64,000 bases of DNA, taken from NCBI GenBank assembly GCA_946480695.1, contig CAMLKG010000022.1, positions 1-64,000 on the forward strand, in the 5' to 3' direction. The position numbers were made by a program, and so were the translations under genes. Position 1 is the first letter of the stretch; every line of letters starts with the position of its first letter. The notes below the pieces were generated by a model that had not been told where the DNA came from, ran no database searches, and was given only the letters and a program-made list of their open reading frames with translations. Shown here piece by piece: positions 12,367 to 23,840 of the stretch. Origin of the DNA: an uncultured Cellvibrio sp. (GTDB lineage: Bacteria; Pseudomonadota; Gammaproteobacteria; Pseudomonadales; Cellvibrionaceae).

Positions 12367-12683
12367 TGAATTGGACTATAAACCTGATCGGCAAACTGTT
12401 TAACAAGCTGCATAGCTTGCTCTTATGGTTGGCGATCAAACTGATTCATACCTACCGATACCTGCTAAGTCCCTGGTTGGGAAACCAATGTCGCTTTTAC
12501 CCAACCTGTTCCCACTATTCGGAAGAGGCGCTTAATCGCCATGGTTTTTTTTTCGGGTCTTATCTAACCCTGCGTCGCCTTATAAAATGCCACCCCTGGC
12601 ATGAAGGCGGGTTGGACCCAGTCCCGGAACTGAAGCAAACCTGTTGTTCACACTTTCATTCACCTAGAGATGGCAGTCATTAA
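12366..12683 (+). CDS. yidD: Membrane protein insertion efficiency factor YidD
   Basis: YidD is a small membrane-associated protein that assists YidC-dependent insertion. The 105-residue protein has an amphipathic N-terminal helix and the diagnostic [20 protein letters not shown] segment, [13 protein letters not shown], and a [13 protein letters not shown] tail. The start overlaps the rnpA stop by one base, so the two are translationally coupled. Confidence 0.93.
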   Translation: MNWTINLIGKLFNKLHSLLLWLAIKLIHTYRYLLSPWLGNQCRFYPTCSHYSEEALNRHGFFFGSYLTLRRLIKCHPWHEGGLDPVPELKQTCCSHFHSPRDGSH

Positions 12684-12684
12684 G

Positions 12685-14343
12685 ATGGATTGGCTAAAAA
12701 ACCTGTTAATTGCGGGCATCCTCGCAACCCTGTTACTTCTGGTTATTCGCTGGCATGAATATCAGGAAAAACTTCCTGCCCCTGCGGTCGGTACCGCCCA
12801 AACCAGCAGCTCCCTTGCAAATGATGGGAATATCCCGGCCGCGTCCAGTGAGATTCCCACCGCTTCAGGTACGCCATTATCAGAGGCGGAAAAGGTCAAA
12901 CAGGCCCAACAAAACCTTATCACCGTAAAAACCGATAGCCTGGATGTGGTCATTAATCCATTGGGCGGTGACATTGTCGAAGTCGCCCTGCCTCGCCACT
13001 ACGCAAAACTCGATACCCCGGACCAACCTTATGTATTGCTCGATAATCGCGACAACCATACCTATGTGGCGCAAAGCGGGCTGATCGGTGTAAACGGTAC
13101 CGATACCGCCCAGGGGCGCCCGTTGTTTAGCAGTGAACAACAGCAATACCAACTGAGTGAAGGCCAGGATAAATTACAGGTAGACCTGGTACTGCAACAG
13201 GGCGAGGTGAAAATCACCAAGCGCTTTACCTTTATCCGCGGCGAATACCTGATCAATATCGAATACCTCATAGATAACCAAAGCAGCGGCACATGGTCCG
13301 CCCAGCTTTACGGCCAAATCAAGCGCGACAGCCAGAATTTTGTGAAGGTGAGTGCGCTGGAAATGAATCCCTTCCTGGGCGCAGCCATCACTACCAATGA
13401 GGAAAACTATAAGAAGCTCACGTTTGCCGACATTGCGGAATCTGAATTCAAAACCAGTCGCCAGGGTGGCTGGGTGGCCATGGTCCAGCACTATTTCATC
13501 AGCGCCTGGATTCCGGACGCAAACAGTGACAACACCTATTCACTCCGCAAGCTGGGTTCCAATGACCTTTATCTCCTGGGATTCACCGGCAAAACGACCG
13601 AGGTCGCCCCTGGTACCCAGGCAAGTATCAGCGCCAGTTTCTATGCGGGCCCCAAAGACACCGAACGGCTGGAAGAAATTTCCCCGCACCTGGACCTGAC
13701 TGTGGATTACGGCTGGCTGTGGTGGTTGTCCAAGCCACTGTTCTGGGTAATGAAAGCGATCCATGACCTTGTGGGCAACTGGGGCCTGGCGATTATCGGC
13801 CTGATTGTCATTATCAAGGCATTGTTTTTTAAACTTTCCGCAACCAGCTATAAATCCATGGCGAAAATGCGGAAGTTAGCGCCGAAAATGGCGGAAATGA
13901 AAGAACGCTACGGCGAGGATCGCCAGAAGTTCTCGCAAGAGATGATGAAGCTTTACAAAACCGAGCAAGTAAATCCCTTTGGCGGATGCCTGCCGTTATT
14001 GATCCAGATGCCGGTATTCCTCGCCTTCTATTACGTATTGATGGAATCCGTGGAATTGCGCCATGCGCCTTTCTTCGGCTGGATTACCGACCTTTCAGTG
14101 AAGGACCCTTACTTTGTATTGCCAATTATCTACGGCGTTACCATGTGGTTTATGCAAAAACTGAATCCGCAGCCAACCGACCCGATGCAAGCCCGGATTA
14201 TGCAAATGCTGCCGATAGTCTTCACCATCATGTTCCTGTGGTTCCCGGCTGGTATGGTGTTGTATTGGGTTACTAACAACATCTTGTCCATCGCCCAGCA
14301 GTATGTCATTACCAAGCAAATCGAAAGCGCTGATAGCAAATAA
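12685..14343 (+). CDS. yidC: Membrane protein insertase YidC
   Basis: YidC inserts and folds inner-membrane proteins, alone or with SecYEG. The N-terminus MDWLKNLLIAGILATLLLLV is the first membrane segment, followed by a Pro/Ala/Ser linker and the large periplasmic beta domain (about residues 60-340). The conserved insertase core follows, with the cytoplasmic helical hairpin KMRKLAPKMAEMKERYGEDR and PLLIQMPVFLAFYYVLMESV. I use the ATG at 12685, just after the yidD stop; an ATG at 12670 would add five residues. Confidence 0.97.
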   Translation: MDWLKNLLIAGILATLLLLVIRWHEYQEKLPAPAVGTAQTSSSLANDGNIPAASSEIPTASGTPLSEAEKVKQAQQNLITVKTDSLDVVINPLGGDIVEVALPRHYAKLDTPDQPYVLLDNRDNHTYVAQSGLIGVNGTDTAQGRPLFSSEQQQYQLSEGQDKLQVDLVLQQGEVKITKRFTFIRGEYLINIEYLIDNQSSGTWSAQLYGQIKRDSQNFVKVSALEMNPFLGAAITTNEENYKKLTFADIAESEFKTSRQGGWVAMVQHYFISAWIPDANSDNTYSLRKLGSNDLYLLGFTGKTTEVAPGTQASISASFYAGPKDTERLEEISPHLDLTVDYGWLWWLSKPLFWVMKAIHDLVGNWGLAIIGLIVIIKALFFKLSATSYKSMAKMRKLAPKMAEMKERYGEDRQKFSQEMMKLYKTEQVNPFGGCLPLLIQMPVFLAFYYVLMESVELRHAPFFGWITDLSVKDPYFVLPIIYGVTMWFMQKLNPQPTDPMQARIMQMLPIVFTIMFLWFPAGMVLYWVTNNILSIAQQYVITKQIESADSK

Positions 14344-14352
14344 GTTATTGCC

Positions 14353-15714
14353 ATGATCATTACCGACACCATCGCCGCCATAGCCACCGCCACTGGCCGC
14401 GGTGGTGTCGGTATCGTCCGCGTCTCCGGCCCCAAGGCCAAACAGGTTGCTGACACCCTGCTCGCCACTACCCTGCAACCGCGCCATGCCCACTATTGCG
14501 ATTTCTCGACTGCCCAGGGCGATATTATCGACCAGGGAATCGCCCTGTTTTTCCCCGGCCCCCATTCCTTTACCGGTGAAGATGTCCTTGAATTACAAGG
14601 ACATGGTGGCCCGGTAATCCTGGATATCTTGCTGCGTGAAATTACCCGCCTGGGTGTGCGCCTCGCCCGACCGGGTGAATTTTCCGAACGTGCATTCCTT
14701 AATGACAAGCTGGACCTGGCCCAGGCTGAAGCCATTGCCGACCTGATCGATGCCACCACCGAACAAGCCGCACGCAATGCACTGCATTCGCTACAGGGCG
14801 CATTTTCCAAACGCATCCATGAATTGGTGGAAGCGCTGATCCATTTGCGCATCTACGTCGAAGCCTCCATCGACTTCCCGGAGGAGGAAATCGACTTCCT
14901 CAGTGACGGCAAGGTCGCTGGCGATTTGAATGGGATCATCCGCACACTGGAACAGGTATTTAAGGAAGCCCGCCAGGGTGCCCTGGTGCGGGAGGGTATG
15001 CGAGTAGTTATCGCCGGCCGTCCCAATGCCGGCAAATCCAGCCTGCTCAATGCGCTGAGTGGCCGTGAATCGGCCATTGTGACCAGTATCGAAGGCACCA
15101 CCCGCGATGTGTTGCGCGAACATATCCATATCGATGGAATGCCCTTACACATCATCGATACCGCCGGCTTGCGCGAAAGCCCGGATGAAGTGGAACAAAT
15201 CGGTATCCAGCGCGCATGGCAGGAAATCCGCCAAGCCGACCGCGTCTTATTATTGGTCGATAGTCGCCAGACCAAAGATACTGATCCGCAACGGATCTGG
15301 CCGGAGTTCATCGGCCAATTGGAAAACCCGGACAGGGTTACGCTCATTCGCAACAAAATCGATTTGACCGGCGAAACTGCCGGTATCCATGAACAGGACG
15401 GCACCCGCTACATTAATATCAGCGCCGCCACCGGTACCGGCATTGAAGCCCTCAAGGATCACCTCAAGGCGATTATGGGGTTTAGTGAAACCGGCGAAAA
15501 TGGTTTCACCGCACGCCGTCGCCACCTGGATGCACTTGAACGCGCCCAATCTTTCCTGCACGCCGGCAAAGCCCAACTCCAGGGCTACGCTGCTGGCGAG
15601 CTGCTCGCGGAGGACCTGCGCCAGGCACAAAATGCCCTGGGTGAAATTACCGGTGAATTTACTCCCGATGATCTTTTGGGAAGAATTTTCAGCAGTTTCT
15701 GCATTGGTAAATGA
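14353..15714 (+). CDS. mnmE: tRNA modification GTPase MnmE (TrmE)
   Basis: With MnmG it makes the 5-carboxymethylaminomethyl group on U34 of some tRNAs. The 453-residue protein has an N-terminal tetrahydrofolate-binding domain ([16 protein letters not shown]), a helical domain, an inserted G domain (P-loop [26 protein letters not shown]) and the catalytic C-terminal FCIGK. Sampled lines of this gene are richer in C than G on the coding strand, the reverse of mnmG. Confidence 0.97.
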   Translation: MIITDTIAAIATATGRGGVGIVRVSGPKAKQVADTLLATTLQPRHAHYCDFSTAQGDIIDQGIALFFPGPHSFTGEDVLELQGHGGPVILDILLREITRLGVRLARPGEFSERAFLNDKLDLAQAEAIADLIDATTEQAARNALHSLQGAFSKRIHELVEALIHLRIYVEASIDFPEEEIDFLSDGKVAGDLNGIIRTLEQVFKEARQGALVREGMRVVIAGRPNAGKSSLLNALSGRESAIVTSIEGTTRDVLREHIHIDGMPLHIIDTAGLRESPDEVEQIGIQRAWQEIRQADRVLLLVDSRQTKDTDPQRIWPEFIGQLENPDRVTLIRNKIDLTGETAGIHEQDGTRYINISAATGTGIEALKDHLKAIMGFSETGENGFTARRRHLDALERAQSFLHAGKAQLQGYAAGELLAEDLRQAQNALGEITGEFTPDDLLGRIFSSFCIGK

Positions 15715-16355
15715 CCCCTGGCTAAACCTCCTATTTATCACCATCCTTTAATAACCCCCATAAAACCTTCCCCTAAAAGATAGCTTGGGTTGACTTATCG
15801 CCAGGCTTTTCCACACACTTACACAGGTTATCCACAGTTAAATCTAGTTTTCGGTTGTAAATAACTGTTTTAGCTAGGATTTTATTTGCCATTTTTTCTC
15901 CATATGCAAAAAGCTGTGGGTGTGGGTGACAAAAACTGGGAAAGGTTTTGTGGATAAGTGTCAATTCGCGCCATTTATGTATAACCCAGCCTTTTATAAC
16001 CAGCTTCCGATCAGCTTAAACCCAGTTTACCGAGCCTTTTTCAGAGCAGTTATTATTTAACTAACCTTATGAAATAAAAATATTTTTTATACTTATCCAC
16101 AAAAAAGTGTGCCGCTATATATAACAACATCTTTAAAAACCCTAAATAACAAAATATTCATTTCATTTATTAAATTTTTCCTCTGTTGTAACGCGACCGT
16201 TTTTCTTGAATAAACCTACTTCGCAAACGTCGGCAAATTTTGATTAATCCCTGTACAAGTTTTGTGCAAAACCGAGACACGCTCTATAATGTCGCCCCTT
16301 TTGACTCGCAGGTCATTTCCAGTTCAATACGCAGCCAGGCTGCAAGGTGTAAGCG
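15715..16355. other. oriC: Probable chromosomal origin of replication (oriC), mnmE-mnmG spacer
   Basis: This 641-bp AT-rich spacer has no credible gene. It contains three exact DnaA boxes: TTATCCACA at 15828-15836, TGTGGATAA at 15949-15957 and TTATCCACA at 16093-16101. One close variant, TTTTCCACA, lies at 15807-15815. A strongly AT-rich stretch (about 16060-16190) next to the boxes could be the unwinding element. Coding-strand base counts switch from C-rich (mnmE) to G-rich (mnmG) across it. The same spacer holds oriC in E. coli, next to gidA/mnmG. Confidence 0.72.
16262..16290 (+). promoter_or_regulatory. mnmG promoter
   Basis: TTGTGC (16262-16267), a 17-bp spacer and a perfect TATAAT (16285-16290) lie 66 bases before the mnmG start. 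Transcription from here next to the origin may influence initiation, as described for gidA in E. coli. Confidence 0.7.
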
Positions 16356-18266
16356 ATGATTTTTCCGGATCGTTTTGATGTGATTGTGATCGGCGGTGGC
16401 CATGCCGGGACCGAGGCGTGCCTGGCTGCGGCGCGCATGGGCTGCAAAACCCTGTTGCTTACCCACAACATTGAAACCCTGGGGCAAATGTCTTGTAACC
16501 CGGCGATTGGCGGTATCGGTAAAAGCCATCTGGTGAAGGAAATCGATGCGCTCGGCGGTGCCATGGCGCTGGCGACGGATAAAGGCGGTATCCAGTTCCG
16601 GGTGTTGAATGCCCGTAAGGGCCCGGCGGTGCGCGCGACCCGCGCCCAGGCCGACCGGATCCTCTACAAAGCGGCGATTCGCGCAACCCTGGAAAACCAG
16701 GAAAACCTGTGGATTTTCCAGCAAGCTGCCGATGACCTGATCGTGGAAAATGACCAGGTCCGCGGTGTAGTAACCCAAATGGGCCTTAAATTTATGGCCA
16801 ACCAGGTGGTATTGACCGCCGGTACCTTCCTGGGTGGTTTGATCCATATCGGTCTGCAAAATTATTCCGGCGGCCGCGCCGGTGATCCGCCGTCCATTGC
16901 CCTGTCCAGGCGCCTGCGCGAGTTGCCCTTGCGGGTTGATCGCTTGAAAACCGGTACCCCGCCGCGTATCGATGCGCGCACGGTAAATTTCGATGTGCTG
17001 GAAAAACAATGGGGCGATGAACCGCGCCCGGTGATGTCGGTGCGCGGCAACCGCGCTATGCAGCCACGCCAGATTTGCTGTTACATCACCCACACCAATG
17101 AAAAGACCCACGAGGTGATCCGTCGCAACCTTGATCGTTCGCCCATGTACTCCGGGGTGATTGAGGGGGTCGGCCCGCGTTACTGCCCGTCAATTGAAGA
17201 CAAAATCCACCGCTTCGCGGATAAAGACTCACACCAGATTTTTATCGAGCCTGAAGGCCTGACCACCCACGAACTCTACCCCAACGGCATTTCCACCAGT
17301 TTGCCGTTCGATGTGCAGCTGGAAATCGTGCGTTCAATGAAAGGTTTTGAAAACGCGCATATCCTTCGCCCGGGTTATGCGATTGAATACGATTTCTTCA
17401 ATCCGCAGGATTTGCAGCACAGCTTGGAAACCAGGGTGATAGGCGGTTTATTTTTCGCCGGCCAAATCAATGGCACAACCGGTTATGAAGAAGCCGGTGC
17501 GCAAGGTATGCTTGCCGGCATTAACGCCGCGCTACGCGCGCAGGAGAAAGCGGCCTGGTGCCCGACACGCGACCAGGCTTATATCGGTGTGCTGGTCGAT
17601 GACCTGATTACCCTCGGCACCAAAGAACCCTATCGTATGTTTACCAGCCGCGCGGAATATCGCCTATTGCTGCGCGAGGATAATGCCGATTTGCGCTTAA
17701 CCGAAAAAGGCCGTGAGTTAGGTTTAATTGATGACGGGCAATGGAAATTGTTTTGCGACAAACGTGAGCAAATCGAATTGGAACAGCAGCGTTTGCGTTC
17801 CACCTGGATCCAGGCCGGTTCGGCGGAGGCGGACATCATCGAACAAAAAATCCAGACTAGACTTGCGCGCGAATACAGTTTGATGGATTTGCTGAAGCGC
17901 CCGGAATTGACCTACGCTGACGTTGCGCATTTGAAAGGTGACGCTATTGCGAATGAAGCGGCGGCGGAGCAAGTGGAAATCGAAGCAAAATATTCCGGTT
18001 ATATCGAACGCCAGCAGGAAGATGTAAATCGTCTGCGCGCCTACGAAAATACCATCATTCCGGAATACTTTGATTATTCACAGGTTGAAGGCCTGTCGAA
18101 TGAAGTCAAACAAAAATTGACTGCGGCACGCCCGCAAACGTTGGCGCGCGCTGCGCGTATTTCAGGTATTACCCCGGCGGCAATTTCGCTGGTGTTGGTT
18201 TACCTGAAAAAACGCGGCATGCTCAAGCGCTTGAAAGATGATATCCCCGAGCAGCAAGCCAGCTAA
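16356..18266 (+). CDS. mnmG: tRNA uridine-5-carboxymethylaminomethyl modification enzyme MnmG (GidA)
   Basis: This FAD enzyme is the partner of MnmE in wobble-uridine modification. The 636-residue protein begins with the FAD-binding [17 protein letters not shown] motif, has the conserved [18 protein letters not shown] segment and the Cys-containing redox region around [14 protein letters not shown]. The helical C-terminal domain ends the protein. It is the first gene of the mnmG-rsmG-parA-parB run. Confidence 0.98.
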   Translation: MIFPDRFDVIVIGGGHAGTEACLAAARMGCKTLLLTHNIETLGQMSCNPAIGGIGKSHLVKEIDALGGAMALATDKGGIQFRVLNARKGPAVRATRAQADRILYKAAIRATLENQENLWIFQQAADDLIVENDQVRGVVTQMGLKFMANQVVLTAGTFLGGLIHIGLQNYSGGRAGDPPSIALSRRLRELPLRVDRLKTGTPPRIDARTVNFDVLEKQWGDEPRPVMSVRGNRAMQPRQICCYITHTNEKTHEVIRRNLDRSPMYSGVIEGVGPRYCPSIEDKIHRFADKDSHQIFIEPEGLTTHELYPNGISTSLPFDVQLEIVRSMKGFENAHILRPGYAIEYDFFNPQDLQHSLETRVIGGLFFAGQINGTTGYEEAGAQGMLAGINAALRAQEKAAWCPTRDQAYIGVLVDDLITLGTKEPYRMFTSRAEYRLLLREDNADLRLTEKGRELGLIDDGQWKLFCDKREQIELEQQRLRSTWIQAGSAEADIIEQKIQTRLAREYSLMDLLKRPELTYADVAHLKGDAIANEAAAEQVEIEAKYSGYIERQQEDVNRLRAYENTIIPEYFDYSQVEGLSNEVKQKLTAARPQTLARAARISGITPAAISLVLVYLKKRGMLKRLKDDIPEQQAS

Positions 18267-18327
18267 TCGGTATTGGTCCAGTTAGCTAAAAATTTTTTCC
18301 GCTACGCGGATACTATGAGTACCACGA

Positions 18328-18993
18328 GTGATTGACGTAGATTTGCAAGATCGTTTGCATCAACAATTATTGCGCGGCGCCGCTGAAATGTCGGTGGCGC
18401 TCAACAGTGAGCAAACTGAAAAATTGCTGGCTTATATCCGCGAATTTGAAAAATGGAATAAAGCCTATAATCTTTCTGCGGTGCGTGACATCCAGCAAAT
18501 GGTTGCACGCCACTTGCTCGATAGCCTGAGTGTGGTGCCCTGGATTAAAGCGCAACAAAAATTTCCGCTGGCGCGGATGATTGATGTCGGAACCGGCGGC
18601 GGCTTGCCGGGAATTCCCCTGGCGATTATGTTCCCGGAAAAGCAATTTACCCTGCTCGACAGCAACGGTAAGAAAACCCGGTTTTTGTTCCATGTGAAAA
18701 ACCTGCTTGGTTTAGCGAACGTAAGTGTTGAAAATCGCCGCGTAGAAGGATTTGTACCGGCGGAAAAATTCCAGGGTGTAATCAGCCGTGCCTTTGCCAG
18801 CTTGCAGGACATGACTGAAGGTTGCGCAAATTTGGTGGCGCCGGATGGAATTTTCCTCGCAATGAAAGGCCTTTATCCTGAAGATGAACTTATATCTATC
18901 AGCGATAAAATCGAATTGCTGGAAGCCGTTAAATTGGTTGTCGCGGAAACCGATGGTGGACGCCATTTGTTAATCCTGCGGGCCAAACAATAA
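18328..18993 (+). CDS. rsmG: 16S rRNA (guanine527-N7)-methyltransferase RsmG (GidB)
   Basis: It methylates G527 of 16S rRNA using S-adenosylmethionine. The 221-residue protein has the SAM motif DVGTGGGLPGIPLAI near residue 88. The start is a GTG at 18328; the nearby ATG at 18315 leads to a stop after six codons. A degenerate parS-like sequence (two mismatches) lies near 18687. Confidence 0.95.
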   Translation: MIDVDLQDRLHQQLLRGAAEMSVALNSEQTEKLLAYIREFEKWNKAYNLSAVRDIQQMVARHLLDSLSVVPWIKAQQKFPLARMIDVGTGGGLPGIPLAIMFPEKQFTLLDSNGKKTRFLFHVKNLLGLANVSVENRRVEGFVPAEKFQGVISRAFASLQDMTEGCANLVAPDGIFLAMKGLYPEDELISISDKIELLEAVKLVVAETDGGRHLLILRAKQ

Positions 18994-19029
18994 AATTTTT
19001 CAACCACACTGTGGTTATAGGATTATCAC

Positions 19030-19833
19030 TTGACCAAGATCTACGCGATTGCAAATCAGAAAGGCGGTGTGGGCAAAACAACAACCTGCGTAAATCTGGC
19101 GGCGTCCCTGGTCGCAACCAAAAAGCGAGTGCTCCTGGTTGACCTGGACCCGCAGGGCAATGCCACCATGGGCAGTGGCGTCAACAAAAACGAAGTGGAA
19201 GAAAGTATTTACGAAGTACTGACCGAACGCGCCACCATTAAAGATTGCATCCAGGTTTCCGAAAGCGGCAAATACCACGTATTGCCTGCGAATGGCGATC
19301 TAACCGCTGCCGAAGTGGAAATGCTGGCGCTGGAAAACAAGGAGCGTCGCTTGCAAAACGCGCTGGGCCAGGTACGCGATAATTATGACTACATCCTGAT
19401 TGACTGCCCTCCTTCCCTGAATATGCTCACCCTCAATGCATTAACCGCCTGTGATGGCGTGATCATCGCCATGCAGTGTGAGTATTACGCATTGGAAGGT
19501 TTATCGGCGCTGGTTAACACCATTAATCAAATCCAAAAATTATTGAATCCGAATTTAAAAATCGAAGGACTGCTGCGTACCATGTATGATCCGCGCAACA
19601 GTTTGACCAACGATGTATCGGCGCAATTGCAGCAACACTTCGGTGATCGTTTGTACCGGACCTGTATTCCGCGTAACGTTCGCCTCGCTGAAGCGCCAAG
19701 TTTTGGTATGCCGGTTTTGGCATTTGATCGCCAATCCAAAGGGGCCATTGCCTACCTGGCGCTGGCGGGCGAAATTTTGCGGCGCAACGAACCCAGCAAT
19801 AAATCTTCTGCAGAAACTGCAGTTGCCCATTAA
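19030..19833 (+). CDS. parA: Chromosome partitioning ATPase ParA (Soj)
   Basis: ParA binds DNA non-specifically and drives segregation of ParB-parS complexes. The deviant Walker A KGGVGKTT spans residues 11-18 and the Walker B region is YDYILIDCPPSLNML. The 267-residue protein has no N-terminal HTH, as usual for chromosomal ParA. It starts with TTG. It lies 36 bp upstream of parB. Confidence 0.97.
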   Translation: MTKIYAIANQKGGVGKTTTCVNLAASLVATKKRVLLVDLDPQGNATMGSGVNKNEVEESIYEVLTERATIKDCIQVSESGKYHVLPANGDLTAAEVEMLALENKERRLQNALGQVRDNYDYILIDCPPSLNMLTLNALTACDGVIIAMQCEYYALEGLSALVNTINQIQKLLNPNLKIEGLLRTMYDPRNSLTNDVSAQLQQHFGDRLYRTCIPRNVRLAEAPSFGMPVLAFDRQSKGAIAYLALAGEILRRNEPSNKSSAETAVAH

Positions 19834-19868
19834 ATATTCATTTTTGAATTGAAATAAGGCCAACAAGA

Positions 19869-20780
19869 ATGTCGAGTAAACGCAAAGGTTTGGGTAAAGG
19901 CTTGGATGCACTCCTGAGTGCGGGTTTGGGCGTAACTGCGCCAGCACCGGACATGCCCATCACCCCGAGCGAGGCCGATCAGAAAATCGAATACAAGGAT
20001 GGCAAGCTCGCGCATTTGCCGGTTGAATTGATCCAGCGTGGCAAGTATCAACCGCGTCGCGATATGCACCCCGAAGCACTGGAAGAACTGGCGGAATCCA
20101 TTAAGGTCCAGGGCGTAATGCAACCGATTGTAGTGCGCGGGATTGGCGAAGGACGTTATGAAATTATTGCCGGCGAACGCCGCTGGCGTGCAACCCAGTT
20201 AGCCGGATTGGATAAAATCCCTGCGGTAATTCGCGATGTGCCCGATGAAGCCGCTATTGCCATGGCGTTGATCGAAAATATCCAGCGCGAAAATTTAAAC
20301 CCGATTGAAGAAGCGATGGCGTTGAAACGCCTGCAAGATGAATTTGAATTAACCCACGCCGAAGTTGCCCAGGCGGTGGGGAAATCGCGCACTACCATTA
20401 CCAACTTATTGCGCTTGATTGCATTGAATGAAGAAGTAAAAACCCTACTTGAACACGGCGATCTGGAAATGGGCCATGCCCGTGCGCTGTTGACACTGGA
20501 ACCGCAACAGCAAAAAGAAATTGCCCGCCAGATCGTGGCCAGGGGATTATCGGTTCGCCAGACTGAAGCATTGGTGCGTCAGTACCAGGAAAATCTTAAC
20601 CAGGAAAAAATAAAACCGGAAATGCGGGTATCGGCAGATATCCGCCGTTTGCAGGATCAGCTTTCGGAAACCCTTGGTGCCGGTGTGGAAATCCAGCATG
20701 GCGCGAAAGGTAAGGGAAAACTCGTTATCAATTATAATTCCCTGGATGAATTGGACGGAATCCTCAGCCATATCAAATAA
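19869..20780 (+). CDS. parB: Chromosome partitioning protein ParB (Spo0J)
   Basis: ParB is a CTP-dependent clamp that loads at parS. The 303-residue protein has the CTPase motifs RGKYQPRRDMHPEALEELA and GERRWRATQLAG, a central HTH (LTHAEVAQAVGKSRTTITNL) that reads parS, and a C-terminal dimer domain. Its two exact target sites lie in recF in this window. Confidence 0.97.
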   Translation: MSSKRKGLGKGLDALLSAGLGVTAPAPDMPITPSEADQKIEYKDGKLAHLPVELIQRGKYQPRRDMHPEALEELAESIKVQGVMQPIVVRGIGEGRYEIIAGERRWRATQLAGLDKIPAVIRDVPDEAAIAMALIENIQRENLNPIEEAMALKRLQDEFELTHAEVAQAVGKSRTTITNLLRLIALNEEVKTLLEHGDLEMGHARALLTLEPQQQKEIARQIVARGLSVRQTEALVRQYQENLNQEKIKPEMRVSADIRRLQDQLSETLGAGVEIQHGAKGKGKLVINYNSLDELDGILSHIK

Positions 20781-20945
20781 TTTTTTGCCTCAACGCCAGT
20801 TTCACAGCGCTTATTTTTAGCGCACTCCCCCAATATCTAGTGATGGTGAATGGCCTTTAACACCAATTGCTGTAATACGGAAACTTATTATTAAATTTAC
20901 AGCAAATTTACTAGTCAGTTTTTTAGTTTAGTGCTAGCCCGACGG

Positions 20946-20974
20946 TTGCTGCTAGGGGGCTTAATCTCTATAAT
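20946..20974 (+). promoter_or_regulatory. atp operon promoter
   Basis: TTGCTG (20946-20951), a 17-bp spacer and perfect TATAAT (20969-20974) lie 68 bases upstream of atpI. The surrounding 20781-21041 spacer holds no other gene; a short GCGCT/AGCGC stem near 20808 may end the parAB transcript. Confidence 0.65.
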
Positions 20975-21041
20975 GCGCCCCATTTGAGCGTGTTGTGCAT
21001 AATAATGTTACCAATGGTAATAAGCTGTCTTTTGTGACAGA

Positions 21042-21461
21042 ATGCCGCCGCAAAAAATGGGGGGTTCGAAGCACTTGTCTCGTTACCTAAAGGGGCGTGG
21101 TTTTGCTCTCCAAACAGTAGCCGCACAGTTGGTATTAACCCTGGTTGCTGCCGCTACTGGTCTGGCGATCAGTCATCCGATCGCGGTTTCAATATTTAGT
21201 GGTGGAGTTATTGGAGTGGCAGCCAATTTATGGCTGGCGCTGGTGGTGTTTCGTCCCCAATTGGGTGCACCGCCCCAAAAGATGCTCGCGGCATTTTATA
21301 CCGGCGAGCTGGGAAAATTTGTAATCACAGCCGTGATGTTTTTGCTGGCCTTTAAGCAGATTGGGCTCCTCAGGGAAGCCGCTTACGCCGCTACCATGAT
21401 CCTGGCTTATGTGATGGTCCAGGTTGTTGCCTGGATTTACCCGCTGGTGCGTCGCCCTTAA
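21042..21461 (+). CDS. atpI: ATP synthase protein I
   Basis: AtpI is a small membrane protein that helps assemble the c-ring. The 139-residue protein has four hydrophobic segments (about residues 28-48, 50-70, 85-105 and 110-135). It is identified mainly by its position directly before atpB. No clear ribosome site precedes the ATG at 21042 or the next in-frame ATG at 21057. Confidence 0.85.
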   Translation: MPPQKMGGSKHLSRYLKGRGFALQTVAAQLVLTLVAAATGLAISHPIAVSIFSGGVIGVAANLWLALVVFRPQLGAPPQKMLAAFYTGELGKFVITAVMFLLAFKQIGLLREAAYAATMILAYVMVQVVAWIYPLVRRP

Positions 21462-21520
21462 CTATCTAGTTATTTAATTAGAAGTAGCGGCGACCCGGCC
21501 GGAAGCTTTTTCAACTTTAA

Positions 21521-22438
<918 letters not shown>

Positions 22439-22474
22439 TTCGTTTTTGTAATTTGTTTTTTGTTTGTTTTTTAA

Positions 22475-22747
<273 letters not shown>

Positions 22748-22799
22748 TTTTAGCTGTCGAGTTTGCGATTTAAATTCCTTTAACTAAAGGCATCTAAAC

Positions 22800-23270
22800 G
22801 TGAATCTTAATGCAACTCTTATCGGTCAGATGGTGGCGTTTGTCATCTTCATTTATCTGACACATCGTTTTGTATGGCCACCCATTGTTGCGGCAATGGC
22901 TGAGCGTACCAAGCGTATCGCTGATGGTCTTCAGGCTGCCGATAAAGCTGAAAAAGATCTCGAACTGGCTAAGCAAAAAGTGGTTGAGCAACTGACTTCT
23001 GCCAAGAAAGAAGCTGCTGCGATCATTGATCAGGCCAACAAGCGCGCTATCGAAATTGTTGAAGAAGCAAAAGAGAAAGCACGTACTGAGGCTGATCGTG
23101 TGAAAGCCGCTGCCCAGGCTGAAATTGACCAGGCGACTGCCCGCGCGCGCGAAGAACTGCGTGCGAAAGTGGTTACCCTGGCGTTGGCAGGTGCAGAAAA
23201 GATTCTGGAATCTTCTATCGATCAAAACGCTCACAACGAGTTGGTAAACAAACTCGCTGCGCAGCTGTAA
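22800..23270 (+). CDS. atpF: ATP synthase F0 subunit b
   Basis: Subunit b is the peripheral stalk that holds F1 against rotor torque. The 156-residue protein has one N-terminal membrane helix (about residues 5-24) and then a long charged Ala-rich helix that dimerises as a coiled coil. The start codon is GTG. Confidence 0.97.
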   Translation: MNLNATLIGQMVAFVIFIYLTHRFVWPPIVAAMAERTKRIADGLQAADKAEKDLELAKQKVVEQLTSAKKEAAAIIDQANKRAIEIVEEAKEKARTEADRVKAAAQAEIDQATARAREELRAKVVTLALAGAEKILESSIDQNAHNELVNKLAAQL

Positions 23271-23281
23271 GAGAGGTAGAT

Positions 23282-23818
23282 ATGGCTGAACTCACTACCC
23301 TGGCTAGACCCTACGCCAAAGCAGCATTCGAGTTCGCCCTGGCTGCCAATAAATTGCAGTCATGGTTTGAAGCTCTGGAAGTGTCAGCCGCCGTTGCCGA
23401 ACAAGATCAGGTGAAAAAAGCCTTGGGCGCATCTGGCTTGTCGGCGCAGCAGAAAGCTTCCGTATTTGTACAGGTTTGTGGTGAAAAACTGGATGAGAGT
23501 CAAAAGAATTTCATCCACACCCTTGCAAGCAACAAACGTCTGGCACTTCTTCCGTATGTGAAAGAGTTGTTTGCCAGACTGAAAGCCCAGCAAGAAAAAA
23601 CTATTGATGTCGAGGTAACCGCAGCTTACGAGTTGCCGGTTGACTTGATTAACAAATTGGCTCAGGCACTGAGCGCCAAACTGGATCGTAAAGTCAGTGT
23701 GCAAGGTTCGGTAGATAAGAACCTGCTGGGTGGGATTGTTATCTCCACTGGCGATATGGTTATCGACGGTTCAGTCCGTGGTCGCTTGGCGAAGCTCGCC
23801 GAAGCAATGAAATCCTAA
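23282..23818 (+). CDS. atpH: ATP synthase F1 subunit delta
   Basis: Delta caps F1 and joins it to the b stalk. The 178-residue protein begins [14 protein letters not shown] and ends with the conserved [20 protein letters not shown] segment. It starts 11 bases after atpF, with GAGAGG as the ribosome site. Confidence 0.97.
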   Translation: MAELTTLARPYAKAAFEFALAANKLQSWFEALEVSAAVAEQDQVKKALGASGLSAQQKASVFVQVCGEKLDESQKNFIHTLASNKRLALLPYVKELFARLKAQQEKTIDVEVTAAYELPVDLINKLAQALSAKLDRKVSVQGSVDKNLLGGIVISTGDMVIDGSVRGRLAKLAEAMKS

Positions 23819-23840
23819 TTTTAGGGTTGAGGAACAGAGC

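Noticed and set aside
15250..15744. Minus-strand frame of 164 codons opposite mnmE
   Set aside because: Antisense shadow of the mnmE GTPase domain.
16284..17111. Minus-strand frame of 275 codons over the start of mnmG
   Set aside because: It lies opposite a certain gene; its His/Gln/Arg-rich translation is typical of an antisense frame.
18687..18702. Third parS site in rsmG
   Set aside because: TGTTCCATGTGAAAAA has two mismatches to the palindrome, so I do not list it as a site, only mention it with recF.
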